DNA of 64,000 nt from Bacillus sp. CGMCC 1.16541 (GTDB lineage Bacteria; Bacillota; Bacilli; Bacillales; Bacillaceae_H). Every line of letters starts with the position of its first letter. The first letter of the stretch is position 1. The notes below the pieces were generated by a model that did not search any database, was not told where the DNA came from, and saw only the letters and a list, made by a program, of their open reading frames with translations. This document shows, piece by piece, positions 50,338 to 59,001 of this stretch. Made by a program: the position numbers and the translations under genes. The stretch is from assembly GCF_003184905.1 (NCBI RefSeq), contig NZ_QFRU01000010.1, positions 1 to 64,000 of the forward strand, read 5' to 3'.

Positions 50338-50380
50338 TTTACATTATCTTTACAAATTCATAAAAAAGCTCTGCTAAAAT
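50338..50380 (+). promoter_or_regulatory. PhoP-type box and -10 of the nuclease gene
   Basis: TTTACA (50338-50343), TTTACA (50349-50354) and ATAAAA (50360-50365) repeat with 11-base period; TAAAAT (50375-50380) lies nine bases after the third repeat. The spacing is the same as upstream of the neighbouring 5'-nucleotidase gene. The transcript would have a leader of about 110 bases. Confidence 0.6.
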
Positions 50381-50495
50381 AGAATTTGTATGCGGAATTT
50401 AGCATAATTTATCGAAAAGTCTGGAGGTCTTCGTTAGGGGAAATGAATGGAACAGCACATCATGAATAAAAATACAAAAATAAGGGAGAAGAAAC

Positions 50496-53279
50496 ATGAA
50501 AAGAAAATCAAGCAACAAATTGTTTAGCCTTATTGTCATTTTTACGTTTATGGTCAGTTTATTCACACCAGCAATTTCGCAAGCTGCGACTGTTAAATCA
50601 GTTAGTGAAGCGATCGCGAATAATGCAGGAACTGCAACAGTAGAAGGATATATTGTTGGTTTTACAAAAGGATCAAAATCATATCAATTTGAAAGTCCTT
50701 TCGCTTCGAATCAAAATACAAACATTGCTATTGCAGATAAAATCGATGAGAGAGATCCAGCGAAAATTTTACCTGTTCAATTACCATCAGGGAAGATACG
50801 TGCAGGATTAAACTTATTCGAAAATCCTCAACTTCTTGGTCAAAAAGTTCAAATCACAGGTTCATTAGAAGCATACTTCACGGTACCAGGGTTAAAGACA
50901 CCGACATCTTTCGAGCTAATTGATGATACAAAAGTAAAAGCGGTTGTTGCTTCACGAGCTTCAGGTCCAGTAGAAGAAGGCGCAAAAGTTGAACTATCAA
51001 CAGGCACGGAAGGAGCAACAATTCACTACACAGTGGACGGTTCAGAGCCGACTGTAGAGAGCTCTACATATACAGAACCACTTACAATTAACAAAGAAAC
51101 AACGGTGAAAGCTTTTGCTGTAAAAGACGGATTAGAAGCAAGTAGTGTAAACACGTTTAACTATATTATTCAAAAAGAAAACTTACGCATTCATGACATT
51201 CAAGGAGTAGGACATGCTTCTCCTTACAATGGTCAAAACGTAGCAAACATAGAAGGAATTATTACGAAGGTTGTCGACGCTAGCAACTTTTTTATGCAAG
51301 ACCAACAGCCAGATGATGATGATCGTACATCTGAAGCAGTTTTAGTCTATAAGCCATCTCACGGTATGCAAGTAGGAGACATTGTCAAAGTAGACGGACA
51401 AGTGAAAGAGTGGGTATTAAATGGCTACTCTGATAAGCTACAAACAGATTTAGCAATGACAGAGATTAACGCAACAATGATTCAAAAAGCAGGAACAGGC
51501 GAACTACCAGCACCAATTGTGATTGGAAAAGACGGTCGTGTACAGCCAACAGGTGTAATCGATAATGATCAATTCGCTGAGTTTGATCCCGAAGAGGATG
51601 GCATCGACTTTTTTGAAAGTCTTGAAGGCATGCGTGTTCAATTAAACAACCCTGATATTGTTGCACCACAAAAATACGGTGAGTTAGCGGTTGTTGTTGA
51701 TAACGGAACGGCATCAAAAGAGCGCACATCAGCAGGTGGATTAAAGTTAACAGAAACAAACTATAACCCAGAGCGTATTTTTATTGAAATGGGTAATCGT
51801 GATTATGTAGCAAAAGCAGGAGATAAGCTAAATGGAGAAGTAGTTGGAGTTGTTAGCTATGGATTTAGCAACTACAAAGTGTTAGTCGATGAAAAAGAAC
51901 TTCCTGAGCGTATTGAAGGAACGACAAAACGAGAAGTAACAACGATTGAACCAAAAGAAGATGAACTAACGGTTGCGACATACAACATGGAAAACTTCTC
52001 AGCGAACCCTAAAAACACAAGCGATGAAAAGGTAGCAAAAATCGCAGAATCAATGGTACATGACTTAAAAGCACCAGATATTATCGGGTTAGTTGAAGTA
52101 CAAGATAACGATGGTGAAACGGATAGTGGTACAACAGATGCAACAAAGAGTTATGAGCGTTTAATTAACGGGATTGTAGCTGCTGGTGGACCAACATATG
52201 CTTTTACTGACATTGCACCAGAAGATAAAAAAGACGGTGGAGCTCCAGGTGGAAACATTCGTGTTGGATTCCTTTACAACCCAGAGCGCGTGTCTTTAGC
52301 GGAAGGTGAAAAAGGAACAGCAACAGAAACAGTTGGATTTGCAAATGGAAAATTAACAGCCAATCCAGGTCGCATTTCACCAGATAAATTTGTAAATACA
52401 CGTAAGCCGCTTGCAGGACAATTTACATTCCAAGGTGAAGATGTCATTGTCATTGCAGCTCACTTAAACTCTAAAGGTGGAGATCAACCACTTTACGGTA
52501 AAAACCAACCACCTGTATTAAAGAGTGAAGTACAACGTGTGCAACTTGCAACAGAGATTAACTCGTTTATTAAAGATGTGAAAGCCCAACACCCAAACAT
52601 GAACGTAGTTGTTGTAGGAGATATGAATGACTTTGAATTTTCAAACCCACTTCGTGCGCTAAAAGGCAATGAGTTAACGAACATGGTTGAGAAAGTAGAA
52701 GAGCAAGATCGTTATTCTTACATTTATCAAGGAAACTCACAAGTTCTTGATCACATTCTTGTATCAAATCACTTAGCAGATCAAACGAAAGTGGATATGG
52801 TTCACTTGAATGCGGCATTTATGGAAGAACATGGTCGTGCGAGTGATCATGATCCAGTTATTGTTCAATTAAAGTTAAAAGCTGAACAACCAGTTGAAGA
52901 AGATGTGACATACGTTAAAGGATTAAAAACGAATCTTTTCATGGTTAATACAGAAGGATTCATTTATGACTTTGATAAAGATACTGTGATTAAAAAAGCA
53001 ATTATGGTGAAAAAATCGACCTCGTTACGTGGAGAAGGTTTAAAGAATGCAACCATTCAAATAAAGCCGAATGTCAAAGAAGCGGTCATCAATTTAAATG
53101 GTGCAGAAGTCAAAGAAATCATCATTGAAAATGAAGACATAAAAGAAATTACAGGTGCAGAAAACGTTCAATCTATTAAGTTTAAAAAGAACGTAAATCC
53201 TGCGAATGTAACCATTACAAACAGCAAAGGCGAGTCAATTGACTCGCTTTTTGTTATGGATAGGAAAGTTGACTTGTGA
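50496..53279 (+). CDS. secreted multidomain nuclease (EEP-type, with OB and CHB_HEX-like modules)
   Basis: 927-residue exported nuclease. Signal peptide (about 1-28). An N-terminal module (about 30-150; AIANNAGTATVEGYIVGF) is of the DUF6359/OB type. Next a chitobiase-C-like module (about 155-222; ATIHYTVDGSEPTVESSTY), then a nucleic-acid-binding OB-like region (about 230-470). The catalytic endonuclease/exonuclease/phosphatase domain (about 485-805) has VATYNMENFSANP, IIGLVEVQDNDG, IAAHLNSKGGDQP, VVVGDMNDFEFS and GRASDHDPVIVQL. The last 115 residues form an unrecognised beta-rich domain. No LPXTG or SLH anchor. A hairpin terminator lies inside the final codons. Confidence 0.88.
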   Translation: MKRKSSNKLFSLIVIFTFMVSLFTPAISQAATVKSVSEAIANNAGTATVEGYIVGFTKGSKSYQFESPFASNQNTNIAIADKIDERDPAKILPVQLPSGKIRAGLNLFENPQLLGQKVQITGSLEAYFTVPGLKTPTSFELIDDTKVKAVVASRASGPVEEGAKVELSTGTEGATIHYTVDGSEPTVESSTYTEPLTINKETTVKAFAVKDGLEASSVNTFNYIIQKENLRIHDIQGVGHASPYNGQNVANIEGIITKVVDASNFFMQDQQPDDDDRTSEAVLVYKPSHGMQVGDIVKVDGQVKEWVLNGYSDKLQTDLAMTEINATMIQKAGTGELPAPIVIGKDGRVQPTGVIDNDQFAEFDPEEDGIDFFESLEGMRVQLNNPDIVAPQKYGELAVVVDNGTASKERTSAGGLKLTETNYNPERIFIEMGNRDYVAKAGDKLNGEVVGVVSYGFSNYKVLVDEKELPERIEGTTKREVTTIEPKEDELTVATYNMENFSANPKNTSDEKVAKIAESMVHDLKAPDIIGLVEVQDNDGETDSGTTDATKSYERLINGIVAAGGPTYAFTDIAPEDKKDGGAPGGNIRVGFLYNPERVSLAEGEKGTATETVGFANGKLTANPGRISPDKFVNTRKPLAGQFTFQGEDVIVIAAHLNSKGGDQPLYGKNQPPVLKSEVQRVQLATEINSFIKDVKAQHPNMNVVVVGDMNDFEFSNPLRALKGNELTNMVEKVEEQDRYSYIYQGNSQVLDHILVSNHLADQTKVDMVHLNAAFMEEHGRASDHDPVIVQLKLKAEQPVEEDVTYVKGLKTNLFMVNTEGFIYDFDKDTVIKKAIMVKKSTSLRGEGLKNATIQIKPNVKEAVINLNGAEVKEIIIENEDIKEITGAENVQSIKFKKNVNPANVTITNSKGESIDSLFVMDRKVDL
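53226..53253 (+). terminator. terminator-like hairpin inside the 3' end of the nuclease gene
   Basis: GCGAGTC-AATT-GACTCGC with flanking AAAG/CTTTTT lies 26 bases before the nuclease stop codon, so the stem and T tract are coding sequence. Confidence 0.65.
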
Positions 53280-53321
53280 ATGAGAGAAGTGGCAAAATGA
53301 AGAAAAAGTAGAGGTGACAGC

Positions 53322-53621
53322 ATGGCATTTGGCATTAATCGAACAGAGCTAAAGGAATGGAAGCAGAAAGTAGCGAGCGGCGAAATTGCTTTTTTAACTC
53401 ATTATTGGATTGACGATCGATTTCCTGGCGTCAATACAGTCACAAAGGTAGGGTGTGTCAATGTTGAACGATTAGCAAAATGGGGAGAGAAGCACGGCAT
53501 TTCTGCTCGGTATATTCATCACCGTGCACGGTATCCTCATTTTGATTTACTAGGGGAGCGTCAAAGAGAAATATTAGCAAAAGAGAATTTACTACATCAA
53601 TTAGACCGGTTTGAATCGTAA
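53322..53621 (+). CDS. YneQ-like small conserved protein
   Basis: 99 residues, soluble. It begins MAFGINRTELKEWKQKVASG and contains IAFLTHYWIDDRFPGVNTVT, VGCVNVERLAKWGEKHGI and YPHFDLLGERQREIL, which I recognise as the Bacillus YneQ pattern of the same length. A D-D-R-F-P segment and conserved His/Cys could be metal-binding. Function unknown. GAGGTGACAGC precedes the ATG. It stands 43 bases after the nuclease gene but is separated by the hairpin inside that gene's end. Confidence 0.7.
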   Translation: MAFGINRTELKEWKQKVASGEIAFLTHYWIDDRFPGVNTVTKVGCVNVERLAKWGEKHGISARYIHHRARYPHFDLLGERQREILAKENLLHQLDRFES

Positions 53622-53684
53622 CGTTATGTTTCAAGAATAGATGGGTATATATAATAGAAGAAACGCGAAGGAGGAGGGTGAGAA

Positions 53685-54083
53685 GTGATAATCATTGTGT
53701 ACATAAGCTTAGCTATCATTGTGGGGTCTCTCATCTATTTATCTGTTGTATCGATGAAAGCAGTAAAAGGAATGCAGCCAACCGTTAAACGAATGACGGC
53801 AACGACCGAGCGCATGCAAACATCAGTTGAAAAGATAAAACGTGAAACGGATGCATTAACGATGACACAACAAAAACTTCAACAAGACATCAACTATAAA
53901 AAAGACGCAGTTCAACATGTAGTGGATGAATGCAAAGCAGTCCCTAAACTGCTACAGCAAACGTGGCGTAGTGGGGAAGCGGATGTGCCTACTCATAGCC
54001 CTCAAACATTAGAAGTAGAACGTGTTGTTTTTAAATTCATGGATAAAATCAATAAAAAAAATGTACATCGAGAAAGAGGCTGA
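53685..54083 (+). CDS. DUF948 (YtxG-like) membrane-anchored coiled-coil protein
   Basis: 132 residues. One N-terminal membrane helix (IIIVYISLAIIVGSLIYLSV, about 1-22) is followed by a long amphipathic/coiled-coil region with repeated M-T-A-T-T-E-R and T-S-V-E-K-I-K-R-E patterns. Matches the DUF948/YtxG group of general-stress membrane proteins. GTG start with GGAGGAGGGTG upstream. The stop lies in a GAGGCTGAGATAAAA sequence that resembles the left end of the composite units at 41-43 kb. Confidence 0.75.
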   Translation: MIIIVYISLAIIVGSLIYLSVVSMKAVKGMQPTVKRMTATTERMQTSVEKIKRETDALTMTQQKLQQDINYKKDAVQHVVDECKAVPKLLQQTWRSGEADVPTHSPQTLEVERVVFKFMDKINKKNVHRERG

Positions 54084-54204
54084 GATAAAAGAGTAAAAAG
54101 CACGTCTAATCGGATTAGCCCACAGCACCCCTTGCTCCTATCAATTGATAAAGCGGCAAGGGGTGCTAGATGTAAATTTACTTTTTAATTTAGGTCTCAT
54201 CGTT
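54077..54204. repeat. possible third member of the composite repeat family (unit C)
   Basis: Ends GAGGCTGAGATAAAA and TTTAGGTCTCATC are imperfectly inverted, and an internal hairpin AGCACCCCTTGC...GCAAGGGGTGCT (54124-54167) occupies the middle. The plan is that of units A and B but the ends are more diverged. Confidence 0.4.
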
Positions 54205-54211
54205 TTTTTTC

Positions 54212-54240
54212 TTGTATCATAAAGATGTTCATGTTATTCT
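54212..54240 (+). promoter_or_regulatory. SigA promoter of the ribose operon
   Basis: TTGTAT (54212-54217), 17 bases, TATTCT (54235-54240). Predicted start near 54247, inside the cre site. Confidence 0.55.
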
Positions 54241-54245
54241 ATATG

Positions 54246-54259
54246 TGTAAACGGTTACA
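54246..54259 (+). promoter_or_regulatory. cre site (CcpA) over the rbs transcription start
   Basis: TGTAAACGGTTACA matches the catabolite-responsive element consensus TGWAANCGNTNWCA at every position. RbsR belongs to the same LacI/GalR family, so it may bind here as well. Confidence 0.85.
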
Positions 54260-54281
54260 TAATTCGAGAGGAGGGAAGCGA

Positions 54282-55271
54282 ATGGTGACAATTCGAGACG
54301 TAGCGAAGGAAGCTGGTGTATCTGTCGCGACAGTATCACGTGTATTGAATGCAACTGGGTATGTTCATGAAGATACACGAAAGCGCGTAACAGATACAAT
54401 GAAAAAGCTGAATTATAGTCCGAACGAAGTAGCTCGCTCCCTTTATAAGAAAAAGTCAAAACTCATTGGCTTGTTGCTTCCAGACATTACAAACCCATTT
54501 TTCCCGCAGTTAGCAAGAGGTGTGGAAGACGAAATGCAAAAAGAAGGGTTTCGGTTATTGTTTGGCAACAGTGATGAGCAGCCAGAAAAAGAACTCGATT
54601 ATATTCACACATTTATTCAAAATAACGTAGTGGGCCTTATTTCAGCTACCAATCATACGAGTAAAACAAATTATCAAGATTTATCCATTCCAGTGGTGTT
54701 TTTAGACCGCACCTCGAATGATTATCCATCCGTGTATGCAGATGGAAAGGAAGGCGGGAGAATGGCTGCTGAAGAAATCGTCAGAAGGGGAAGTAAACGC
54801 GTGACAGTGTTAAAAGGTCCTGCTCACATTCAGCCAGCTCAAGATCGCTTTCAAGGAGCGTTAGATTATTTAATCCAGTCAAACGTCAATTTTCATGTAA
54901 TGAATACAACGTCTTTTGCATTTGAAGATGCAAAGAAGTGGGCAAAGGAGTTATTTGAAACGTATCCTGATACCGACGGGGTACTCGCAAGTAACGATAT
55001 TGTAGCAACCGCTGTTTTACATGAAGCATTGCGTCTTGGAAAGACCATCCCACGTGATGTTCAAATTATTGGGTTCGATGATATTCCACAAAGTAGTTTG
55101 CTGTTTCCATCTTTATCAACGATTAGACAGCCTGCATATGAAATGGGAAGAGAAGCGGCAAAGCTGTTAATAAAGTTAATGAAACAAGAGCCGATTGATC
55201 AAAAGCATATTCAAATGCCTGTTACATTTATAAAAAGAGAAACGACGAGAGAGGTTGAGACATATGAGTAA
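54282..55271 (+). CDS. rbsR: RbsR, ribose operon repressor
   Basis: 329-residue LacI/GalR-family repressor. The helix-turn-helix is TIRDVAKEAGVSVATVSRVL at residues 3-22, followed by the hinge helix SPNEVARSLYKKKS. The sugar-binding domain has LIGLLLPDITNPFFPQLARG, DGVLASNDIVATAVL and IIGFDDIPQSSLLFPSLSTI. ATG 54282 follows GAGGAGGG; the ORF is open to 54225, but that start would lie upstream of the predicted transcript. First gene of the operon; ribose is the expected inducer, from the neighbouring genes. Confidence 0.92.
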   Translation: MVTIRDVAKEAGVSVATVSRVLNATGYVHEDTRKRVTDTMKKLNYSPNEVARSLYKKKSKLIGLLLPDITNPFFPQLARGVEDEMQKEGFRLLFGNSDEQPEKELDYIHTFIQNNVVGLISATNHTSKTNYQDLSIPVVFLDRTSNDYPSVYADGKEGGRMAAEEIVRRGSKRVTVLKGPAHIQPAQDRFQGALDYLIQSNVNFHVMNTTSFAFEDAKKWAKELFETYPDTDGVLASNDIVATAVLHEALRLGKTIPRDVQIIGFDDIPQSSLLFPSLSTIRQPAYEMGREAAKLLIKLMKQEPIDQKHIQMPVTFIKRETTREVETYE

Positions 55272-56142
55272 CATCGTAGTTATTGGAAGTTCATCTATGG
55301 ATTTAGTTGTCACATCTGCGAAACGACCAGGTGCTGGAGAAACTGTTCTTGGAGAGTCATTTAAAACCGTACCAGGTGGGAAAGGTGCCAATCAAGCAGT
55401 TGCAGCAGCACGATTAGGAGCAAATGTTACGATGATAGGTCGTGTTGGAGATGATCATTACGGAGCAGCGATTTTAGAAAACTTTAAGCAAAATGGTGTT
55501 TTTGTCAACAATGTGGAACCGGTTACAGATATGGAGAGTGGAACCGCTCATATCATTTTAGCTGAAGGTGACAACAGCATTGTGGTTGTAAAAGGGGCGA
55601 ACGATTACGTAACACCGAATTATGTGAAAAGTGCGATCAATAAAATCAAAGAAGCAAGTATTGTACTGATTCAACAAGAGATTCCAGAAGAAACCGTGGA
55701 GTATGTGAGTGAGGTTTGCAGTAAATACAATGTTCCGCTTTTACTAAATCCAGCACCAGCGCGTCCACTTTCACAACAAGTCATTGACCGTGCAACCTAC
55801 ATTACACCAAATGAGCATGAAGCTTCTGTGTTGTTTAATAGGTTGAGTACGAAAGAAGCACTGAAGCAATACCCAAATAAAGTCTTTATCACAGAAGGAA
55901 AACAAGGCGTGCGTTATTATGATGGTGAAAAAGAAGTGCTCGTGCCTTCTTATCAAGTAGAAGCGGTTGATACAACAGGGGCAGGAGATACATTTAATGC
56001 TGCACTTGCTGTTGCGTTAGCAGAAGGAAAAAGCATTGAAAAGAGTTTACGGTTTGCAAACCGTGCAGCTTCATTATCTGTTACGAAATTTGGAGCACAA
56101 GGCGGGATGCCGATGAGAAAAGAAGTGGAGGAAACGTTATGA
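55264..56142 (+). CDS. rbsK: RbsK, ribokinase
   Basis: 292-residue PfkB-family sugar kinase that phosphorylates ribose at C5. The substrate-side motif is PGGKGANQAVAAARLGA and the ATP/anion-hole motif DTTGAGDTFNAALAVALAEG, with the catalytic Asp. NPAPARPL and ITPNEHEA are typical ribokinase blocks. ATG 55264 overlaps the end of rbsR by eight bases; the TTG at 55255 is less likely. Its stop overlaps the rbsD start (ATGA), a sign of translational coupling. Confidence 0.94.
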   Translation: MSNIVVIGSSSMDLVVTSAKRPGAGETVLGESFKTVPGGKGANQAVAAARLGANVTMIGRVGDDHYGAAILENFKQNGVFVNNVEPVTDMESGTAHIILAEGDNSIVVVKGANDYVTPNYVKSAINKIKEASIVLIQQEIPEETVEYVSEVCSKYNVPLLLNPAPARPLSQQVIDRATYITPNEHEASVLFNRLSTKEALKQYPNKVFITEGKQGVRYYDGEKEVLVPSYQVEAVDTTGAGDTFNAALAVALAEGKSIEKSLRFANRAASLSVTKFGAQGGMPMRKEVEETL

Positions 56143-56534
56143 AGCGACATGGTATGTTAAATAGTCATATCTCAAAAGTATTAACAGACCTTGGACATAC
56201 AGACCTCATCGTAATTGCCGATGCAGGTCTTCCAATTCCAGATCACGTACAACGCATCGACTTAGCTCTCACATTAGGTGTTCCGAGTTTCAAAGATGTA
56301 GTTAATGCGGTGACAGATGACATGGTCGTGGAAAAAGTCATCATTGCAAGTGAAATGAAGGAAAAAAATGAAGAAACGATGCAATACATGACGGAGCGCT
56401 TTACAAAGGCTGACATGAGTGAAGTGTCTCATGAGGAATTTAAACAATTAATGAATAACGCAAAAGCAGTCATTCGAACGGGAGAAGTTACTCCTTATGC
56501 CAATTGTCTGTTACAAGCAGGTGTAATCTTCTAG
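56139..56534 (+). CDS. rbsD: RbsD, D-ribose pyranase
   Basis: 131-residue RbsD/FucU-family mutarotase that converts beta-pyranose to beta-furanose ribose, the form RbsK uses. Catalytic family residues are present in HISKVLTDLGHTDLIVIADA (His about 20), GLPIPDHVQRIDLALTLGVP and RTGEVTPYANCLLQAGVIF (terminal Tyr/Asn). Length matches B. subtilis RbsD. Overlaps rbsK by four bases. Confidence 0.95.
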   Translation: MKRHGMLNSHISKVLTDLGHTDLIVIADAGLPIPDHVQRIDLALTLGVPSFKDVVNAVTDDMVVEKVIIASEMKEKNEETMQYMTERFTKADMSEVSHEEFKQLMNNAKAVIRTGEVTPYANCLLQAGVIF

Positions 56535-56549
56535 AAAGAGGTGAGTGTC

Positions 56550-58031
56550 ATGCATATTCAAATGAACAATATTTACAAAGCATTTGGGACGAATCAAGTA
56601 TTAACAGGAGTTAACTTCGACTTACAAGAAGGTGAAGTACACGCTCTAATGGGAGAGAATGGTGCGGGTAAGTCGACGATGATGAATATTTTGACAGGTC
56701 TTCATAAACGAGATGAAGGCACAATTTTCATTGACGGAAAAGAAACGTATTTTGCCAACCCGAAAGAAGCAGAGCAAAATGGAGTTGCTTTTATTCATCA
56801 AGAGTTGAACGTCTGGCCTGATATGACCGTACTTGATAACTTATTTATTGGAAAAGAATTGCGGTCTCCGCTTGGCTTCTTAAAAACGAAAGAAATGAAA
56901 GCGTTAGCAGAAAAGCAGTTTAAAAAACTTGCTGTAACGATTCCTCTTGAGCAAGAAGCAGGACTTTGTTCGGTCGGACAACAGCAAATGATTGAGATTG
57001 CAAAAGCACTGATGACAAATGCGAAAGTGATTATTATGGATGAGCCAACAGCGGCACTAACGGAACGCGAGATTGAAAAGCTATTTGAGGTGATTAACGC
57101 ACTTCGTAAAGAAGGAGTATCAATTGTGTACATTTCACATCGAATGGAAGAAATCTTTGCAATTTGTGACCGTATTACGGTGATGCGTGACGGAAAAACA
57201 GTTGATACAACACCTATTCCTGAGACGAATTTTGATGAGGTTGTTCGTAAAATGGTTGGCCGCGAATTAACTGACCGGTTTCCAAGTCGTGAGCCAAAGC
57301 TCGGTGAGACGGTTTTAGAAGTAAAAGCAGCAACAAGAAAAGGTGTGTTTGAAAATGTCAGCTTTTCTGTACAATCGGGTGAGATTGTTGGAGTATCTGG
57401 ACTAATGGGTGCCGGTCGAACAGAAATTATGCGTGCGTTATTTGGGCTTGATCAGCTTGATTCAGGAGAGGTATGGGTCAATGGTGAACGTGTCACCATT
57501 AAGAATCCGTCGGAAGCAGTTAAATTAGGTATTGGTTTTATTACAGAAGATCGTAAAACCGAAGGACTTGTACTAGATTTCTCAATTCGTGATAATATGG
57601 CTCTTCCCAATTTAAAGAGCTTCTCAAAAAAGGGTGTTATTGATTATCAAACAGAAACAGAGTTTGTCGATTTATTAATTAAGCGTTTACAGATTAAAAC
57701 AGAATCTGGTGAAACGAGTGCAAAAAACTTATCAGGTGGTAATCAACAAAAAGTGGTCATTGCGAAATGGATTGGCATTGGACCAAAAGTGTTAATTTTA
57801 GATGAACCAACACGAGGAGTCGATGTTGGAGCAAAGCGTGAAATTTATCAATTAATGAATGAATTAACTGAACGCGGTGTAGCCATTGTGATGGTATCAT
57901 CTGAACTTCCTGAAGTACTTGGAATGAGCGACCGCATCCTTGTTGTCCATGAAGGACGAATTAGCGGTCAGTTAATGAAGAGTGAAGCGACGCAAGAAAA
58001 AATTATGACATTTGCAACGGGAGGGCAGTAA
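56550..58031 (+). CDS. rbsA: RbsA, ribose ABC transporter ATP-binding protein
   Basis: 493-residue protein with two fused ABC ATPase domains. Walker A in the first is [17 protein letters not shown], with the Walker [11 protein letters not shown]. In the second the Walker A is replaced by [16 protein letters not shown], as usual in RbsA/XylG, with signature [14 protein letters not shown] and Walker [14 protein letters not shown]. It powers ribose uptake with RbsC and RbsB. ATG 56550 (M-H-I-Q-M) is chosen after AGAGGTGA; a GTG at 56541 is inside the ribosome site. Confidence 0.95.
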   Translation: MHIQMNNIYKAFGTNQVLTGVNFDLQEGEVHALMGENGAGKSTMMNILTGLHKRDEGTIFIDGKETYFANPKEAEQNGVAFIHQELNVWPDMTVLDNLFIGKELRSPLGFLKTKEMKALAEKQFKKLAVTIPLEQEAGLCSVGQQQMIEIAKALMTNAKVIIMDEPTAALTEREIEKLFEVINALRKEGVSIVYISHRMEEIFAICDRITVMRDGKTVDTTPIPETNFDEVVRKMVGRELTDRFPSREPKLGETVLEVKAATRKGVFENVSFSVQSGEIVGVSGLMGAGRTEIMRALFGLDQLDSGEVWVNGERVTIKNPSEAVKLGIGFITEDRKTEGLVLDFSIRDNMALPNLKSFSKKGVIDYQTETEFVDLLIKRLQIKTESGETSAKNLSGGNQQKVVIAKWIGIGPKVLILDEPTRGVDVGAKREIYQLMNELTERGVAIVMVSSELPEVLGMSDRILVVHEGRISGQLMKSEATQEKIMTFATGGQ

Positions 58032-58032
58032 C

Positions 58033-58989
58033 ATGAAACAATCTGTCAAAAAAGTCAATCATGTGGATAATTTACTGCAAAAGCTAGGTCCATTACTCGG
58101 ACTGATCATGTTAGTCGTCATTGTGTCCATTTTAAATCCGAGTTTCTTAGAACCATTGAATCTATTAAACTTGCTTCGTCAAGTGGCGATTAATGCATTA
58201 ATTGCGTTTGGGATGACGTTCGTGATTTTAACAGGTGGAATTGATTTGTCCGTCGGTTCGATTTTAGCGCTTTCTAGTGCTTTAATGGCGGGGATGATTG
58301 TATCAGGGATTGATCCCATTTTAGCGATTTTAATTGGCTGTTTATTAGGAGCAGGCATGGGAGCAATCAATGGCCTTTTAATTACAAAAGGAAAAATGGC
58401 ACCGTTCATTGCAACATTAGCAACAATGACTATTTTTCGAGGTCTTACGCTCGTATACACAGATGGAAATCCGATAACAGGACTTGGTGAGAACTACTTA
58501 TTTCAATTGTTTGGTCGTGGGTACTTCTTAGGTATTCCTGTTCCAGCGATTACGATGATGCTGTCGTTCGCCGTGCTGTGGGTGATTTTGCACAAAACAC
58601 CATTTGGACGTAAAACATATGCGATTGGTGGAAATGAGAAGGCGGCCATTATTTCAGGAATAAAAGTTCCACAAGTGAAAGTCATGATTTACTCGTTAGC
58701 AGGACTACTTGCAGCATTAGCAGGAGCCATTTTAACATCACGATTAAATTCAGCACAACCAACAGCTGGAACATCGTACGAATTAGACGCGATTGCAGCC
58801 GTTGTATTAGGTGGGACAAGTTTATCAGGTGGTCGTGGCTTAATTGTTGGAACATTGATTGGGGCATTAATTATTGGGACATTGAACAACGGTCTAAATT
58901 TATTAGGTGTCTCATCCTTTTTCCAGATGGTTGTAAAAGGTGTTGTTATCTTAATTGCAGTGTTAATTGATCGTAAAAAATCAGCATAG
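58033..58989 (+). CDS. rbsC: RbsC, ribose ABC transporter permease
   Basis: 318-residue membrane permease with eight to ten helices. Family blocks are NALIAFGMTFVILTGGIDLS, PFIATLATMTIFRGLTLVYT, YAIGGNEKAAIISGIKV and AQPTAGTSYELDAIAAVVLG. The cytosolic A-x-x-S-G loop to RbsA is present. ATG 58033 follows GGGAGGGCAGTAAC, one base after the rbsA stop; the ORF is open to 58012. Confidence 0.95.
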   Translation: MKQSVKKVNHVDNLLQKLGPLLGLIMLVVIVSILNPSFLEPLNLLNLLRQVAINALIAFGMTFVILTGGIDLSVGSILALSSALMAGMIVSGIDPILAILIGCLLGAGMGAINGLLITKGKMAPFIATLATMTIFRGLTLVYTDGNPITGLGENYLFQLFGRGYFLGIPVPAITMMLSFAVLWVILHKTPFGRKTYAIGGNEKAAIISGIKVPQVKVMIYSLAGLLAALAGAILTSRLNSAQPTAGTSYELDAIAAVVLGGTSLSGGRGLIVGTLIGALIIGTLNNGLNLLGVSSFFQMVVKGVVILIAVLIDRKKSA

Positions 58990-59001
58990 GAGGGGTTCTC
59001 A

